IMG/VR virus record: IMGVR_UViG_3300044713_000119
Span: 1-64,000 of that record
Origin: a virus
Reading direction: 5' to 3' (one strand)
DNA length: 64,000 nt
This document shows positions 17,244 through 24,995 of the stretch, piece by piece. Position 1 is the first letter of the stretch. Each line of letters begins with the position of its first letter. The notes under the pieces are model-generated. The model saw nothing but the letters and a program-made list of their open reading frames with translations. It ran no database searches and was not told the origin of the DNA. The position numbers and the translations under genes are program-made.

Positions 17244-20200
17244 TAGAACGGCCCTACTGTGCAATACGCCCCGCGATAAATAGTGAGCAAGTCGCCGACG
17301 GTTGGATCGATTACCTGAAGACTGACGACCGTTCCAGAAGCCGATGCGCCTTCAATCCAGGCGTCAATGTCATATGGCATCTTGGTAGCCGTAGCGCCCT
17401 GTGTCCAGGTTCCGCCGATGGTGATTGAGGAAGTCGTTGAAGCCGTATCCGTGGTTGATCCGCCAGCCGCAACCGCCGCCGCCGTAAAACCGCTATAAGA
17501 TGCGGTGACATTGGTCGCGCCGTTGGTCGCCGTGATCATGGCCCAGTTATTCGCTGGCGTGGCTGTGGTATCGGTGACAATAACGTGGCAATGGAAATGC
17601 CACGACTGTGCGCTCAGAGGCAGAGTAAGAGTAAGCGGCGTTCCGGTTGAGCCAACAATGGTCGCTGAGGTACATGAGGATACCGTGCCGCCCGTTCCGC
17701 AAGTCCAGTCCGCCGTCATAAAGACGCGGTTCGATGCGAAGTTGACAAACTCTGACGAGGTAACAAGTACGTTGTCCGTGATTGAGGACGCGGCAATCTT
17801 AGAGGTCGTGCCGGAAGCCTTTGGGATTACGTTAGCGCCGATGATGGACGCCTCGCCGACCGCGCATCCGAGGTTTACGGTCTGGTCGATGATATCTACG
17901 CAATGCAGGGTCGAGTCGTTATATTCTCCGTACTGAGTTGAGGTTCCAGTAAACGCCGTGCCCTCCGTGGCTGCCCAACCGCCCGAGCTACCGTTAGTAA
18001 GAGCCGCCCCGAATGCCCCGAAGTACCCTTCTCCGAGGTAGTCCACGCCGAAGATTTGGCCGCCGCCGTTGATATGCGCATCAATCAGGTTTCCTGCGAA
18101 TCCGTTCGGGCTGTTGATTCCAAACTCTGTGCCAGCAGTCGAGAGCGTAGTCGGGCCAGTGCCGTCGTTGATATAAACCAGCGGGAAGTTAGTGGTTGCC
18201 GAGCCAGCTGTGTATGGCGCTCCGGTCGCGTAAAGAGACGCCTGAGACGCTGTGCCCCCGTAGGACGTAAAGAGGGGCTCGGAAGTGGTAACAGTCGTTC
18301 CGTTGTCAGTGATGGTGCTATTTGCCACCAGCATATTACCGCTTGCGATGACGGCCTTTGGGAGCACGTTGGTCGTCAAGGCAGCCGCACTGTTTAGGAA
18401 AAGCGAATCAGCCCCGTTCACGTAACCGTGGTAGTTATTGTTGGTTGAATCGAAATCAATCGTGCCGGCAGCAGTAGCCGTGTTTCCTGCGGCCACTGGC
18501 ACCTTCAGTCCAGCGGTGCTGGTAATCGCAGAGAAATCCACCAGCCCGGAGGCACCGCCGGTCAGTGTGTGGGTAACATAAGTGAAATCGCCGTTGCCTG
18601 TAGCTGGGGCTGTGCCAGCGCCTCCGCCTACAACCAAGGCATGTGCAGCCAACAGAGCCGATGACGACTCCTGTGTTGTTGAACTGAAGTATGGAATCCC
18701 ACCAGAAACCACCGTCCCTGATACCACTAATGGGAACGATCCCCCAGGCGCGGTCCCGAGGACGGCAGTATTCATTTTGATCAGCGGCAACGTGGTCGAC
18801 GCCGTAAAGGTTGTACCATCTGGCAGCGTCCATGCCCCTGCAACTGCGGCTACGACGCCAACCGTTGCACCTTGCGCGCTGGTGCAAGTCGCTGTTCCAG
18901 CGCTATCGGTGATCTGACCGGCCGTACCGCCTGCGCAAACCGTGTGCCCGAGCGTAACCGCCCCCGAGGCATTGATGGGTACGAGACTCGGAGGGGAAAC
19001 GACGACGTTGTAGTTTGATCCAACAGTCTCAATGACGCCGACCCATGACGATGGCGACGCGCCACAGTTCTTTGTGGTCATGGCGGCCGAGAAGCATGCC
19101 AGATCCCATTGCGTCGACGTAGAAGCCGTCACATAGACATCGCCCCACAGAACTAGACCCTGAAGCCCTTGGGTTGCCCCGGTGCTGGCACCAGCCAACA
19201 ATTCCACACCGCCACCTTGGCTCGCCGCGTTGGTGGCGGCGTTGGTTCCGCCTTCGACTAATGCGCCGCCGCCTTGAGAACTAGCTCCACCCGCGCCGGT
19301 TTCATTGGCGCCCTGCAAGATAGCGGCTCCAAGCGCAGAGTTGGCACTGGCATTCGCGCCACCGCCGTAGGTAACAGCCTGAGTGCTAGTGACGTCGCTG
19401 ATTGCGCTACTGCTTTCAAGAAGAGCCGAGTTGACGGTGTTGCCGTTCGAATCAAATTTGGTGATGCGGTTGGTGTTGACGGTTCCGGTCGAGAGTTGCA
19501 GATTCGCGCCGTTGCCCTGCTCCCCGCTTACTCCCGAAATAGCAATCAAACCACCAGAGCTGATAGTTACCGGACTAGTCGCGCTCAACGCTCCGCCGCT
19601 CGTCGTCGTCGCACAGGTCGGACACGACAAGGTGTTGGTGCTGACACTCAACGGAGAACTGATCGTCGCCGTGAGATCGCTCAACGCTGGGCGGGTGGCC
19701 GTAAAGACCCCAGATGTTCCGACAGAAGCCAGCCACTCATGAGAACCGCCAGCATTCGCGACAACGGTTGTTCCAACCGTGCCAGCGCTCCCTTCGTCAT
19801 GCAGCCGGTTATCGGTCGAATCTACCCAAACGTTCTGTGTTCCTGAGGCCGGCGTGCTCGGCGCTGTAATCGCCGGGAATGTCATCCCGTTAAAGGCTGG
19901 GACGGTAGCAGATCCTGTGGCGAGGCCAGCGGCAATGATTGAGCCGGTAATATCGCCCGCTGTTCCGTTACCGACATCGACTACGCCGGCCGACCCGCGC
20001 GAAAGACCTGTGTCCGCAGTACCAGAACCGTTGGTCCACTGAATCGAGCCGGAGAGAAACTGATTCCGCCAGCGGAGACCAAGGCTGCCAAGATCGATCG
20101 ATGCATCAGCACCAGGAGTCAGCGAGGCATTTACGGCGACAGCAGAGAGGTTCGACAGAGCGGTGTTCGCGCCGCCGGCGCCAGAGTTTAACTGCTGAGT

Positions 20201-21637
20201 CCACGTGTTTGTGGAGGTGCAGTAGTACATGTTCTGTCCCGCGGTAGCATCCGTCGCGAAGTATTCTTCACCTTGAGTACAAGTAGCAGGGATGCTGGCC
20301 GCCCCGCCCTTTAGGGCCGGTTGCGTGTGGGTTGCACCGCCAAAGTTTACGACGCCCGTTCCAGTGACACCGACAAAGACGCCATTGCCACTGCCGTCGA
20401 CCGTGGAGTTCGTGCTTCCGAGTTCGAGTTTGCCCGTACCCTTAGGCAGCAGTTCAAGGTTGATGTTTGAGTCACTTCCGGTTCCGGCAATCTGGACCGT
20501 GGCTGGATTCGCGGTGGCGGCGTTTGTCACCGTTACGCTGTCGACCGCCGAAGCGGTTGCGCTCGAGAGTAAGAACGGATTCCCATTGCCATCGTTGATG
20601 GTAGTGATATTCGGGCTGGTGAGCGTCTTCCCGCTCATCGTCTGCGTGCCCGTAAGGTTTACAAGGGTATCCGAGCCAGTGGGAATCTTTACCGTCCCTG
20701 AGATCGCTCCGGTGACTGGCTCAAGTGTCAGAGTGCCGCTGGTTGCGTTACCAAAGGTCAGAGAACCAAGAGTGCCGGAAGCGCCAAGGGTAGGAGTCGC
20801 CGTGAAGGCGGGTGTCGCTCCTGCGAGCACCTGGCCCGCTGCGCCGGTGATTGAGATCGTACCTGTGGTGGTAATGGGTCCACCGGCAAGCGGAGCCGAG
20901 ACAGCTACGGAGGTTACGGTACCAGACCCACCCCCAGAGGACTGCTGGGTAAACGTATTCGTCGCAGTGCAGTAGTAGAGGTTTTGCCCTGCTGTGGCGC
21001 TTGTCGAGAAGTATAGTTCGCCAACCGCACAGGTAGCAGGGATGCTGCCGATCGCTCCGGTAACTACCGGAAGGCTATGGGTAACCCCGGACCAATCTTG
21101 TGTTCCGGTGGTCCAGGCATTCGACTGATCTTTGAAGACTGCACTGCTGATAATGCGATTTTTGGCAAGCGTGCCCGTCCAACCAAGTGTCAAGGCGTTC
21201 GAAGAGATGGAACCGGTCACGTTCGTATCGTTGACGACAGATGTGGGCACCGAGGTACCAAGGATGCCGCTGTCGGTTGGCTGGCCAGATCCATTCCAGC
21301 CAGCAAGATCGCCGTTGGTGGTCGGAGAGATCAGTTTTAACGTGGCGCTGTGGAAGTCCCAAGTGTTACCGCTTGCTGTAAACGTCCCAGCGTTCGAGTT
21401 CGTCGCCGCCGTGATACCGCTCCAAGCAGTCGCTCCGGTCGCACTCGCGGTCATGGTTACCACGCCGCCAGAGAACGTGCAGGTCAAGTTCGTGGAGCAG
21501 TTGATGGGCAGCCAGGTATTGAACGTGCCGATGGGCGTGCCAGCGCTTTGAACCTGTACAGTCAGTCCACCATGGCTTTGAGCGAACAATGGAGCGATTA
21601 GGCAGAACAAGACGATGGCAATACGTAAACGTTTCAT
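17243..21637 (-). CDS. Giant exported fibre-like protein
   Basis: A 1464-residue protein with signal peptide MKRLRIAIVLFCLIAPLFA followed by Gln-Ser. It is built of Thr/Ser/Gly/Ala-rich strands with little charge. A module with the pattern SIPATC-x4-E-x-YF-x-T-x-ATAGQN-x-YYC-x-TNT-x-TQQ occurs at about residues 196-231 and again at about 447-482; cysteines are conserved in both copies. The middle carries repeats of the ATSxxxxxxGSLTFGNATSG kind common in tail fibres, and the C-terminus (about residues 1350-1464) reads as a compact beta-sandwich. Size and composition say receptor-binding fibre, but a Sec signal is not expected on a virion fibre assembled in the cytoplasm. Its ATG overlaps the upstream stop as ATGA. 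Confidence 0.7.
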   Translation of the reverse strand: MKRLRIAIVLFCLIAPLFAQSHGGLTVQVQSAGTPIGTFNTWLPINCSTNLTCTFSGGVVTMTASATGATAWSGITAATNSNAGTFTASGNTWDFHSATLKLISPTTNGDLAGWNGSGQPTDSGILGTSVPTSVVNDTNVTGSISSNALTLGWTGTLAKNRIISSAVFKDQSNAWTTGTQDWSGVTHSLPVVTGAIGSIPATCAVGELYFSTSATAGQNLYYCTATNTFTQQSSGGGSGTVTSVAVSAPLAGGPITTTGTISITGAAGQVLAGATPAFTATPTLGASGTLGSLTFGNATSGTLTLEPVTGAISGTVKIPTGSDTLVNLTGTQTMSGKTLTSPNITTINDGNGNPFLLSSATASAVDSVTVTNAATANPATVQIAGTGSDSNINLELLPKGTGKLELGSTNSTVDGSGNGVFVGVTGTGVVNFGGATHTQPALKGGAASIPATCTQGEEYFATDATAGQNMYYCTSTNTWTQQLNSGAGGANTALSNLSAVAVNASLTPGADASIDLGSLGLRWRNQFLSGSIQWTNGSGTADTGLSRGSAGVVDVGNGTAGDITGSIIAAGLATGSATVPAFNGMTFPAITAPSTPASGTQNVWVDSTDNRLHDEGSAGTVGTTVVANAGGSHEWLASVGTSGVFTATRPALSDLTATISSPLSVSTNTLSCPTCATTTSGGALSATSPVTISSGGLIAISGVSGEQGNGANLQLSTGTVNTNRITKFDSNGNTVNSALLESSSAISDVTSTQAVTYGGGANASANSALGAAILQGANETGAGGASSQGGGALVEGGTNAATNAASQGGGVELLAGASTGATQGLQGLVLWGDVYVTASTSTQWDLACFSAAMTTKNCGASPSSWVGVIETVGSNYNVVVSPPSLVPINASGAVTLGHTVCAGGTAGQITDSAGTATCTSAQGATVGVVAAVAGAWTLPDGTTFTASTTLPLIKMNTAVLGTAPGGSFPLVVSGTVVSGGIPYFSSTTQESSSALLAAHALVVGGGAGTAPATGNGDFTYVTHTLTGGASGLVDFSAITSTAGLKVPVAAGNTATAAGTIDFDSTNNNYHGYVNGADSLFLNSAAALTTNVLPKAVIASGNMLVANSTITDNGTTVTTSEPLFTSYGGTASQASLYATGAPYTAGSATTNFPLVYINDGTGPTTLSTAGTEFGINSPNGFAGNLIDAHINGGGQIFGVDYLGEGYFGAFGAALTNGSSGGWAATEGTAFTGTSTQYGEYNDSTLHCVDIIDQTVNLGCAVGEASIIGANVIPKASGTTSKIAASSITDNVLVTSSEFVNFASNRVFMTADWTCGTGGTVSSCTSATIVGSTGTPLTLTLPLSAQSWHFHCHVIVTDTTATPANNWAMITATNGATNVTASYSGFTAAAVAAGGSTTDTASTTSSITIGGTWTQGATATKMPYDIDAWIEGASASGTVVSLQVIDPTVGDLLTIYRGAYCTVGPF
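20191..20300 (-). repeat. Fibre module, second copy in protein order
   Basis: These 110 bases code the SIPATC...AGQN...YYC...TQQ module and correspond to the 110 bases at 20941-21050, exactly 750 bases away. Exact shared stretches include GTAGCAGGGATGCTG (plus-strand reading). The even spacing shows an in-frame intragenic duplication. Confidence 0.75.
20941..21050 (-). repeat. Fibre module, first copy in protein order
   Basis: This is the partner of 20191-20300 within the 1464-residue fibre-like gene. The protein pattern is kept more strictly than the DNA, so the duplication is not recent or is under selection. Confidence 0.75.
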
Positions 21638-22035
21638 TGGGCGGAAACGACCTCCAGCGTCAAGTTGTAAGTAGCTCCGCGGTAGAGCACTGGAACATAG
21701 ACCGTTGCGTCCATTTCACCGTCGTTTGGAGCTAGAACCCCAAAGGCTTCGTGGGTAAAGCCGTTCTTGTCCTCAAAGCCATCGTAAAGATCGTCAAACT
21801 CAACCTCTTGGTCACCAACAAAATAAGAGGCTGCGCCGCCACAGCGCCACGGAAATACTGGTTTACAGGTCAAGTGAATCGTTACCCAGTCGCCATGGTG
21901 GACATCGATGGTCTGCTCGCTGGTGTCGGTTGTGGTCCACTGAATAACGGTGCTGATGTCGGCGCGAGGCACTTCCTGGGCAGCAAGAGAGAAGGCAAAT
22001 AAGAGACTCGCAACAAACGTGACTAACTGTGCCAT
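21634..22035 (-). CDS. Small exported protein, unknown function
   Basis: A 133-residue protein with signal sequence MAQLVTFVASLLFAFSLAA and likely cleavage before Gln-Glu-Val-Pro. The mature part is a beta-rich domain with many acidic residues (VGDQEVEFDDLYDGFEDKNG) and two cysteines (TCKPVFPWRCGG) that could form a disulfide. It overlaps the 129-residue gene by 13 bases and the giant fibre gene by four, so the three are one translational unit. Function unknown; it may assist or bind the fibre outside the cytoplasmic membrane. Confidence 0.7.
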   Translation of the reverse strand: MAQLVTFVASLLFAFSLAAQEVPRADISTVIQWTTTDTSEQTIDVHHGDWVTIHLTCKPVFPWRCGGAASYFVGDQEVEFDDLYDGFEDKNGFTHEAFGVLAPNDGEMDATVYVPVLYRGATYNLTLEVVSAQ

Positions 22036-22412
22036 TCCGATACTTGGACTTGAGTCGCTACGGCGGTAGCGCTCACGAGATTGCAGTACGTGGTACCCGA
22101 AATGTTCGCCGCGCCCGGGCTTGGACGGCTTTGGAATCCGAGCCCTTTGCCACCGCCCGGGCGGCCCATCGCATTCGAGTTCCCGAAACTGATAATCGCC
22201 GCTGGATTCACACCGATTTGATCCGTGAAACTGTCGTCGGGCAAGGTCATAATCAACCCTTGCGGAGCGAAGTTGCTCCCGGTGTAGTTGTCTTTGTCAG
22301 GCGGGCATTCAACGATTTCGACGTAGGGGCAGCCGTTGACGGTAAGAGGAATTGAGACCCGCGCGCCGCCGGAAGCGTTGATTGCGTAGATTGTACGTTT
22401 CGGTTCGCTCAT
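22023..22412 (-). CDS. Hypothetical late protein
   Basis: A 129-residue protein with Shine-Dalgarno AAGGAG about eleven bases before ATG. It is the first gene of the coupled exported-protein set but has no signal peptide itself. The sequence alternates short strands and Gly/Asn turns (YAINASGGARVSIPLTVNG, PAAIISFGNSNAMG), like a small virion beta-protein. Decoration, fibre-attachment or chaperone roles would fit the place; none is shown. Confidence 0.65.
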   Translation of the reverse strand: MSEPKRTIYAINASGGARVSIPLTVNGCPYVEIVECPPDKDNYTGSNFAPQGLIMTLPDDSFTDQIGVNPAAIISFGNSNAMGRPGGGKGLGFQSRPSPGAANISGTTYCNLVSATAVATQVQVSEWHS

Positions 22413-22416
22413 GGGA

Positions 22417-22611
22417 TTATTTACTCCTTCGGCGTGCCATCGAGGCTAAGGGGTGCTCAGGCTGGTATTCGGCGTCACCTTCTGCGGCTTTCTTTTTCTC
22501 ACTTAACATGATCGCAACGGCACGTTTCTGATCATGTACGATGGGACCGGATTGAGAGCCGCTGTGCAACTTGTTGTGTTTCCATTTATCCATCACCGCC
22601 GTCCAGGGCAT
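22417..22611 (-). CDS. Small basic protein of the DUF6496-like type
   Basis: A 64-residue protein. The pattern VMDKWKHNKLHSGSQSGP, then a KRAVAIML helix, matches the short phage and bacterial proteins with a K-x-G-x-L-H-S-G-S-x-x-G-P core followed by Q/K-A-[IV]-A-I helix. Function of that group is unknown to me. The C-terminus has the PLASMARRRSK motif shared with neighbours. The start may be at the first ATG or at M7; the first directly follows the upstream TAA. Confidence 0.6.
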   Translation of the reverse strand: MPWTAVMDKWKHNKLHSGSQSGPIVHDQKRAVAIMLSEKKKAAEGDAEYQPEHPLASMARRRSK

Positions 22612-22968
22612 TTAGCAGCACACCCCATTCAGAGCTTGCAGGATTGTCCTATCCAGTTCCCCCGCCAACTTGATGGAATAGGGCGTCATCTGGTTCAGGT
22701 GGTGAAGACTGAACAAAGCAAACATGGATTTCCCATCGCGAGTCGCACGCTGCGCAAACTGGATCAGCAGGTCTTTCACCGTCATGTGCTGAAAGAACTT
22801 CTCTCCTATCGGCCCGAGAAGACAGATATCGGCTTTCTTCTCGACACCCATCTGACGAAGTGCGGAGCTGCTAACGATGTTCGGCCACCCAAGCGAACCG
22901 GGCCCGCTTCCCGAGCGTCCCTGGTGCGTTGTACTCTTTGCTCGCGGCTTCAGGAACGGTTTCGCCAT
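22612..22968 (-). CDS. Hypothetical protein, start uncertain
   Basis: A 118-residue frame with two possible starts: 22968 (118 residues, overlapping the upstream gene by 98 bases) or 22851 (79 residues, MGVEKKADICLLGP). The conserved-looking part begins at the second. It contains two amphipathic helices (VKDLLIQFAQRATRDG, PYSIKLAGELDRTILQAL). Its stop TAA directly abuts the next ATG. No family recognised. Confidence 0.5.
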   Translation of the reverse strand: MAKPFLKPRAKSTTHQGRSGSGPGSLGWPNIVSSSALRQMGVEKKADICLLGPIGEKFFQHMTVKDLLIQFAQRATRDGKSMFALFSLHHLNQMTPYSIKLAGELDRTILQALNGVCC

Positions 22969-23089
22969 GCTCTTTCGCGTACTCCGTGAAGGAGCCTTTG
23001 GTGCCTTTTTCCTTCATTTCTGCGCCAGCAGTCTGCATCCAGTGCTTCTTTGTTGGCCTTCTGGCCATGTCTGCGAGTGGATGTTCCAT
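22871..23089 (-). CDS. Small basic protein, unknown function
   Basis: A 72-residue protein beginning MEHPLADMARRPTKKHW, then a charged helix (EMKEKGTKGSFTEYAKEHG) and a C-terminal KRARFAW. This resembles short phage proteins with a Gly-Ser-Phe-x-x-[FYW]-[AC]-K motif and an Arg-rich end; function unknown. Shares the PLAxMARR motif with two other small late proteins here. Confidence 0.55.
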   Translation of the reverse strand: MEHPLADMARRPTKKHWMQTAGAEMKEKGTKGSFTEYAKEHGETVPEAASKEYNAPGTLGKRARFAWVAEHR

Positions 23090-23506
23090 GGGAGTATTTT
23101 AGGGCCGCGCTTCGCTGCGGTGCCGACTCAAGTAGGTGGACACGTCACCAGACATTTCCCGAGGTCTCTGCACCCCGGCTCTAGGAAGATAACTGGATCG
23201 CGGCCGCATCCAGGTTTTCCCGCAGCAAGCTTCGTTCAAATCCACCACACTTCGCGGCGCATATCGTTCGCGTTGTCGTGAGGAGTAGCGAGAGGATGGC
23301 GCAAGTGAATCTCGGCGGTCGCTTGCAGGATCAGCACGCTGCCGAAGACGATCAGAAAGAGCAACGCTAACACCATCCGTGTTCGCTGGTAAAAATTCAC
23401 AGTCCTACAGGATGTTCCCGATTGCGAAAGGTGAGCGATATTGCTCAGACTTGGTTCTGCCAATTCCGCTTTAATACCCTCCATCCAGCCAGAAAGGAGT
23501 TGTGTC
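23090..23506 (-). other. Stretch without a secure gene; two weak minus-strand frames
   Basis: One minus-strand frame at 23236-23376 would encode a 46-residue single-span membrane peptide (MVLALLFLIVFGSVLILQA, then a basic tail); it is part of a longer open frame reaching 23508, where AAGGG precedes an ATG. Another at 23099-23241 gives an Arg-rich peptide. The 23236-23376 frame could be a lysis-related membrane peptide since it follows the lysozyme, but its start lies antisense to the start of the plus-strand gene at 23507. I could not choose between them. Confidence 0.35.
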
Positions 23507-23656
23507 ATGGTTACCCTTGCACAGCAGTACGGAGAACTTTATCTCCGGCTGAATGACTCGATTGCAACTGGCAAGCCGCGCTCAACGGCATGCCGCGAAG
23601 ACGACGAACGCCTGCTCGACCAACTGGAACAACGTATGGACCTGCGGCAAATCTGA
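23507..23656 (+). CDS. 49-residue plus-strand gene (moron-like)
   Basis: A small gene coded against the late operon. It has a very good Shine-Dalgarno (AAAGGAG, seven bases before ATG) and a strong intrinsic terminator eight bases after the stop, so it is an independent unit. The protein is helical and charged (QQYGELYLRLNDSIATG, then DDERLLDQLEQRMDLRQI), with no membrane segment or cysteine pairs. A TTTAAT -10-like box is seen about 30 bases upstream, without a clear -35. The layout fits a moron, a gene expressed alone from within a late block, often from the prophage. Function unknown. Confidence 0.65.
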   Translation: MVTLAQQYGELYLRLNDSIATGKPRSTACREDDERLLDQLEQRMDLRQI

Positions 23657-23663
23657 CCACTCT

Positions 23664-23700
23664 GCTCGGGGCTGTGGCGGAACACGGCTCCGAGCCTTTT
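23664..23700 (+). terminator. Rho-independent terminator of the 49-residue gene
   Basis: GCTCGGGGCTGTG pairs with CACGGCTCCGAGC over thirteen base pairs including two G-U pairs in RNA, around a six-base loop, followed by CTTTTC on the plus strand. No T-run follows on the minus side, so it is directional and does not obviously stop late leftward transcription. Confidence 0.8.
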
Positions 23701-24131
23701 CATTGCCAGACATCCGTTTCTAACTGGGTTGCCAGCCGATGAATCCGTGCAGGCTCTTCCTCGGCCGCCTTCGAGTTCAGAAGTTCCGCGGCCGCGCCCG
23801 TCCAATTGCCAGCCTGCGCATACGTAAGCATGTTCTTAAACTCTGCCAACCCTGTGATACCAAGGTTGAAGGCAAGATTCAAAAACGCTCCGAGTCGCAC
23901 CTGATCAAGCGCAGAAGTCCACGGGAACATTCTCGCCAATTCGGCGGACACTCGCGCAATATCGTTCGACAGCAACAAGTCTGCCTCGTCGCTGCTGATT
24001 CCGGTGTCAGTGAGATTCCTTCCCCAACCAATTGTGGTTTTGCCGATGGTGTCTGTGTAGGGCCAAAGCTTCAGTCCTTCGTCGCGCTTCAACTGCTCAA
24101 TAATGGTGGTCGGTGTCGTGATGGTCAACAT
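23700..24131 (-). CDS. T4-type lysozyme (glycoside hydrolase 24) endolysin
   Basis: A 143-residue muramidase that cuts the MurNAc-GlcNAc bond of peptidoglycan at lysis. The catalytic triad is visible with T4 lysozyme spacing: E18 in RDEGLKL, D27 in YTDTIG and T33 in KTTIGWGRNL. The central helices (LGAFLNLAFNLG) and the C-terminal Trp-x-Gly/Ala repeat fit the family. No signal peptide or SAR segment precedes the domain, so export should need a holin. The usual C-terminal Trp-x5-RR-x2-E motif is changed to EEEPARIHRLATQLE. It overlaps the zinc-knuckle gene upstream by seven bases. Confidence 0.9.
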   Translation of the reverse strand: MLTITTPTTIIEQLKRDEGLKLWPYTDTIGKTTIGWGRNLTDTGISSDEADLLLSNDIARVSAELARMFPWTSALDQVRLGAFLNLAFNLGITGLAEFKNMLTYAQAGNWTGAAAELLNSKAAEEEPARIHRLATQLETDVWQ

Positions 24132-24286
24132 CTCACCATGCCAGGCGGCGTTCGCGGCTCATTGAACCTCACCGGCGCCGGCTTCGTCTGTTTCGTCAGA
24201 TACTCCTCATAGCGCCGAAGCGGGCAATCGTACTTCCCATGGCCAGCCTCGCCACAGGTTCCGCATTTAGTGAAACGGTTGTTCAT
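24125..24286 (-). CDS. CCHC zinc-knuckle small protein
   Basis: A 53-residue protein. The start at 24286 overlaps the preceding stop as ATGA. Residues about 8-21 form CGTCGEAGHGKYDC, an exact Cys-x2-Cys-x4-His-x4-Cys zinc knuckle, the single-stranded nucleic-acid binding motif best known from retroviral nucleocapsid and some RNA-binding proteins. The remaining tail is Lys/Arg/Pro-rich. Zinc knuckles are uncommon in phage late genes. Possible roles are binding RNA or packaged DNA; lysis is not suggested by the sequence despite the neighbour. Confidence 0.7.
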   Translation of the reverse strand: MNNRFTKCGTCGEAGHGKYDCPLRRYEEYLTKQTKPAPVRFNEPRTPPGMVRC

Positions 24287-24576
24287 GCGGCACCTTTGTG
24301 AGTCGCTTGCCGATAGGAAGCGTCGATCTGCATTTGCAGAGTAGGGCTCATCAGCGAGAAATCTGTGTGCTCTTCTTCCCAATGACGCCGGCATTTGCCA
24401 GTCATACCCGCTGGGAATGGACAGGCTTTGACGACACAGCAGCCAAAAGTACCAAGGCCGCGTGCGTCGAACGTGGGTCGAATATCTGGACCCGCGGGGC
24501 GCTCGACCGCAAGAAATACCTGTTCCTCAGTTGACCACTCAAGCGGTTGCTCTGGCTCAACTGTCCGGACTCTCAT
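24283..24576 (-). CDS. Hypothetical protein, possible metal site
   Basis: A 97-residue protein starting at an ATG that overlaps the 30-residue gene as ATGA. The C-terminal half holds FGCCVVKACPFPAG followed by CRRHWEEEH, giving Cys and His residues that may hold a metal ion. N-terminal part is acidic (EPEQPLEWSTEEQ). No family recognised. Confidence 0.6.
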   Translation of the reverse strand: MRVRTVEPEQPLEWSTEEQVFLAVERPAGPDIRPTFDARGLGTFGCCVVKACPFPAGMTGKCRRHWEEEHTDFSLMSPTLQMQIDASYRQATHKGAA

Positions 24577-24665
24577 GCTCGATAGCCTTTTACGAGAATC
24601 ACAAGCAAGCCGACAGCTACGCCGACCAAGATCACCAGCCCAACGACTACGCCAACGATCCACAT
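24573..24665 (-). CDS. 30-residue glycine-zipper membrane peptide
   Basis: A tiny gene: MWIVGVVVGLVILVGVAVGL and then LVILVKGYRA. It is one long hydrophobic helix with Gly spaced every four to six residues, a basic C-terminus, and an ATGA overlap with the next gene. The coupled junction and placement between two real genes support translation. Such Gly-zipper peptides can oligomerise in membranes; holin or holin-modulator function is possible because the lysozyme is 0.45 kb downstream. Confidence 0.55.
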   Translation of the reverse strand: MWIVGVVVGLVILVGVAVGLLVILVKGYRA

Positions 24666-24677
24666 ACGCGGCAGAGG

Positions 24678-24935
24678 CTAGACGCCAGCCTGTGACTCGG
24701 CGCTCGCGATCTCGGTGTTTACCGCCCCCACGTTCGTTGCGGCGGTATTCATACCGGTAACGATAGCTTCGAGGGAGGCGATCTGTGCGGCCGTCAATCC
24801 GCCAGCATTGATGAACTGAGTCAAAAGCGCGACGCCGTTGGTGACGGCAGTTTGCAGCGCTGTGACCTGCGCTTGAAGGTTGGCAAGGGCCGTCTGTAAA
24901 TCGGTCAACGCCTGCGAAAAGGAAGTGCTAGACAT
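24678..24935 (-). CDS. Small coiled-coil late protein
   Basis: An 85-residue protein. The start at 24935 is chosen for its GGAG Shine-Dalgarno. Most of it is one heptad-repeat helix (ALTDLQTALANLQAQVTALQ), followed by Ala/Asn/Thr-rich helix. No charged tail or signal. This resembles short phage coiled-coil proteins near lysis or tail genes; function unknown. Confidence 0.65.
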   Translation of the reverse strand: MSSTSFSQALTDLQTALANLQAQVTALQTAVTNGVALLTQFINAGGLTAAQIASLEAIVTGMNTAATNVGAVNTEIASAESQAGV

Positions 24936-24995
24936 GATAAGTTTCTCCGTGTTCCTGAGTATTTTGCCGAAGATTGAGAATGGATTCCACACACG

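Noticed and set aside
20292-20975. A 227-codon plus-strand frame opposite the giant fibre gene
   Set aside because: Low-complexity Thr/Ala/Gly codons of the fibre leave few stops on the other strand; the product is Val/Pro-rich without domain signs.
23195-23260. GTTCAAATCC resembling a tRNA T-loop
   Set aside because: The flanking bases cannot form a T-stem, and no acceptor or anticodon stem is present.
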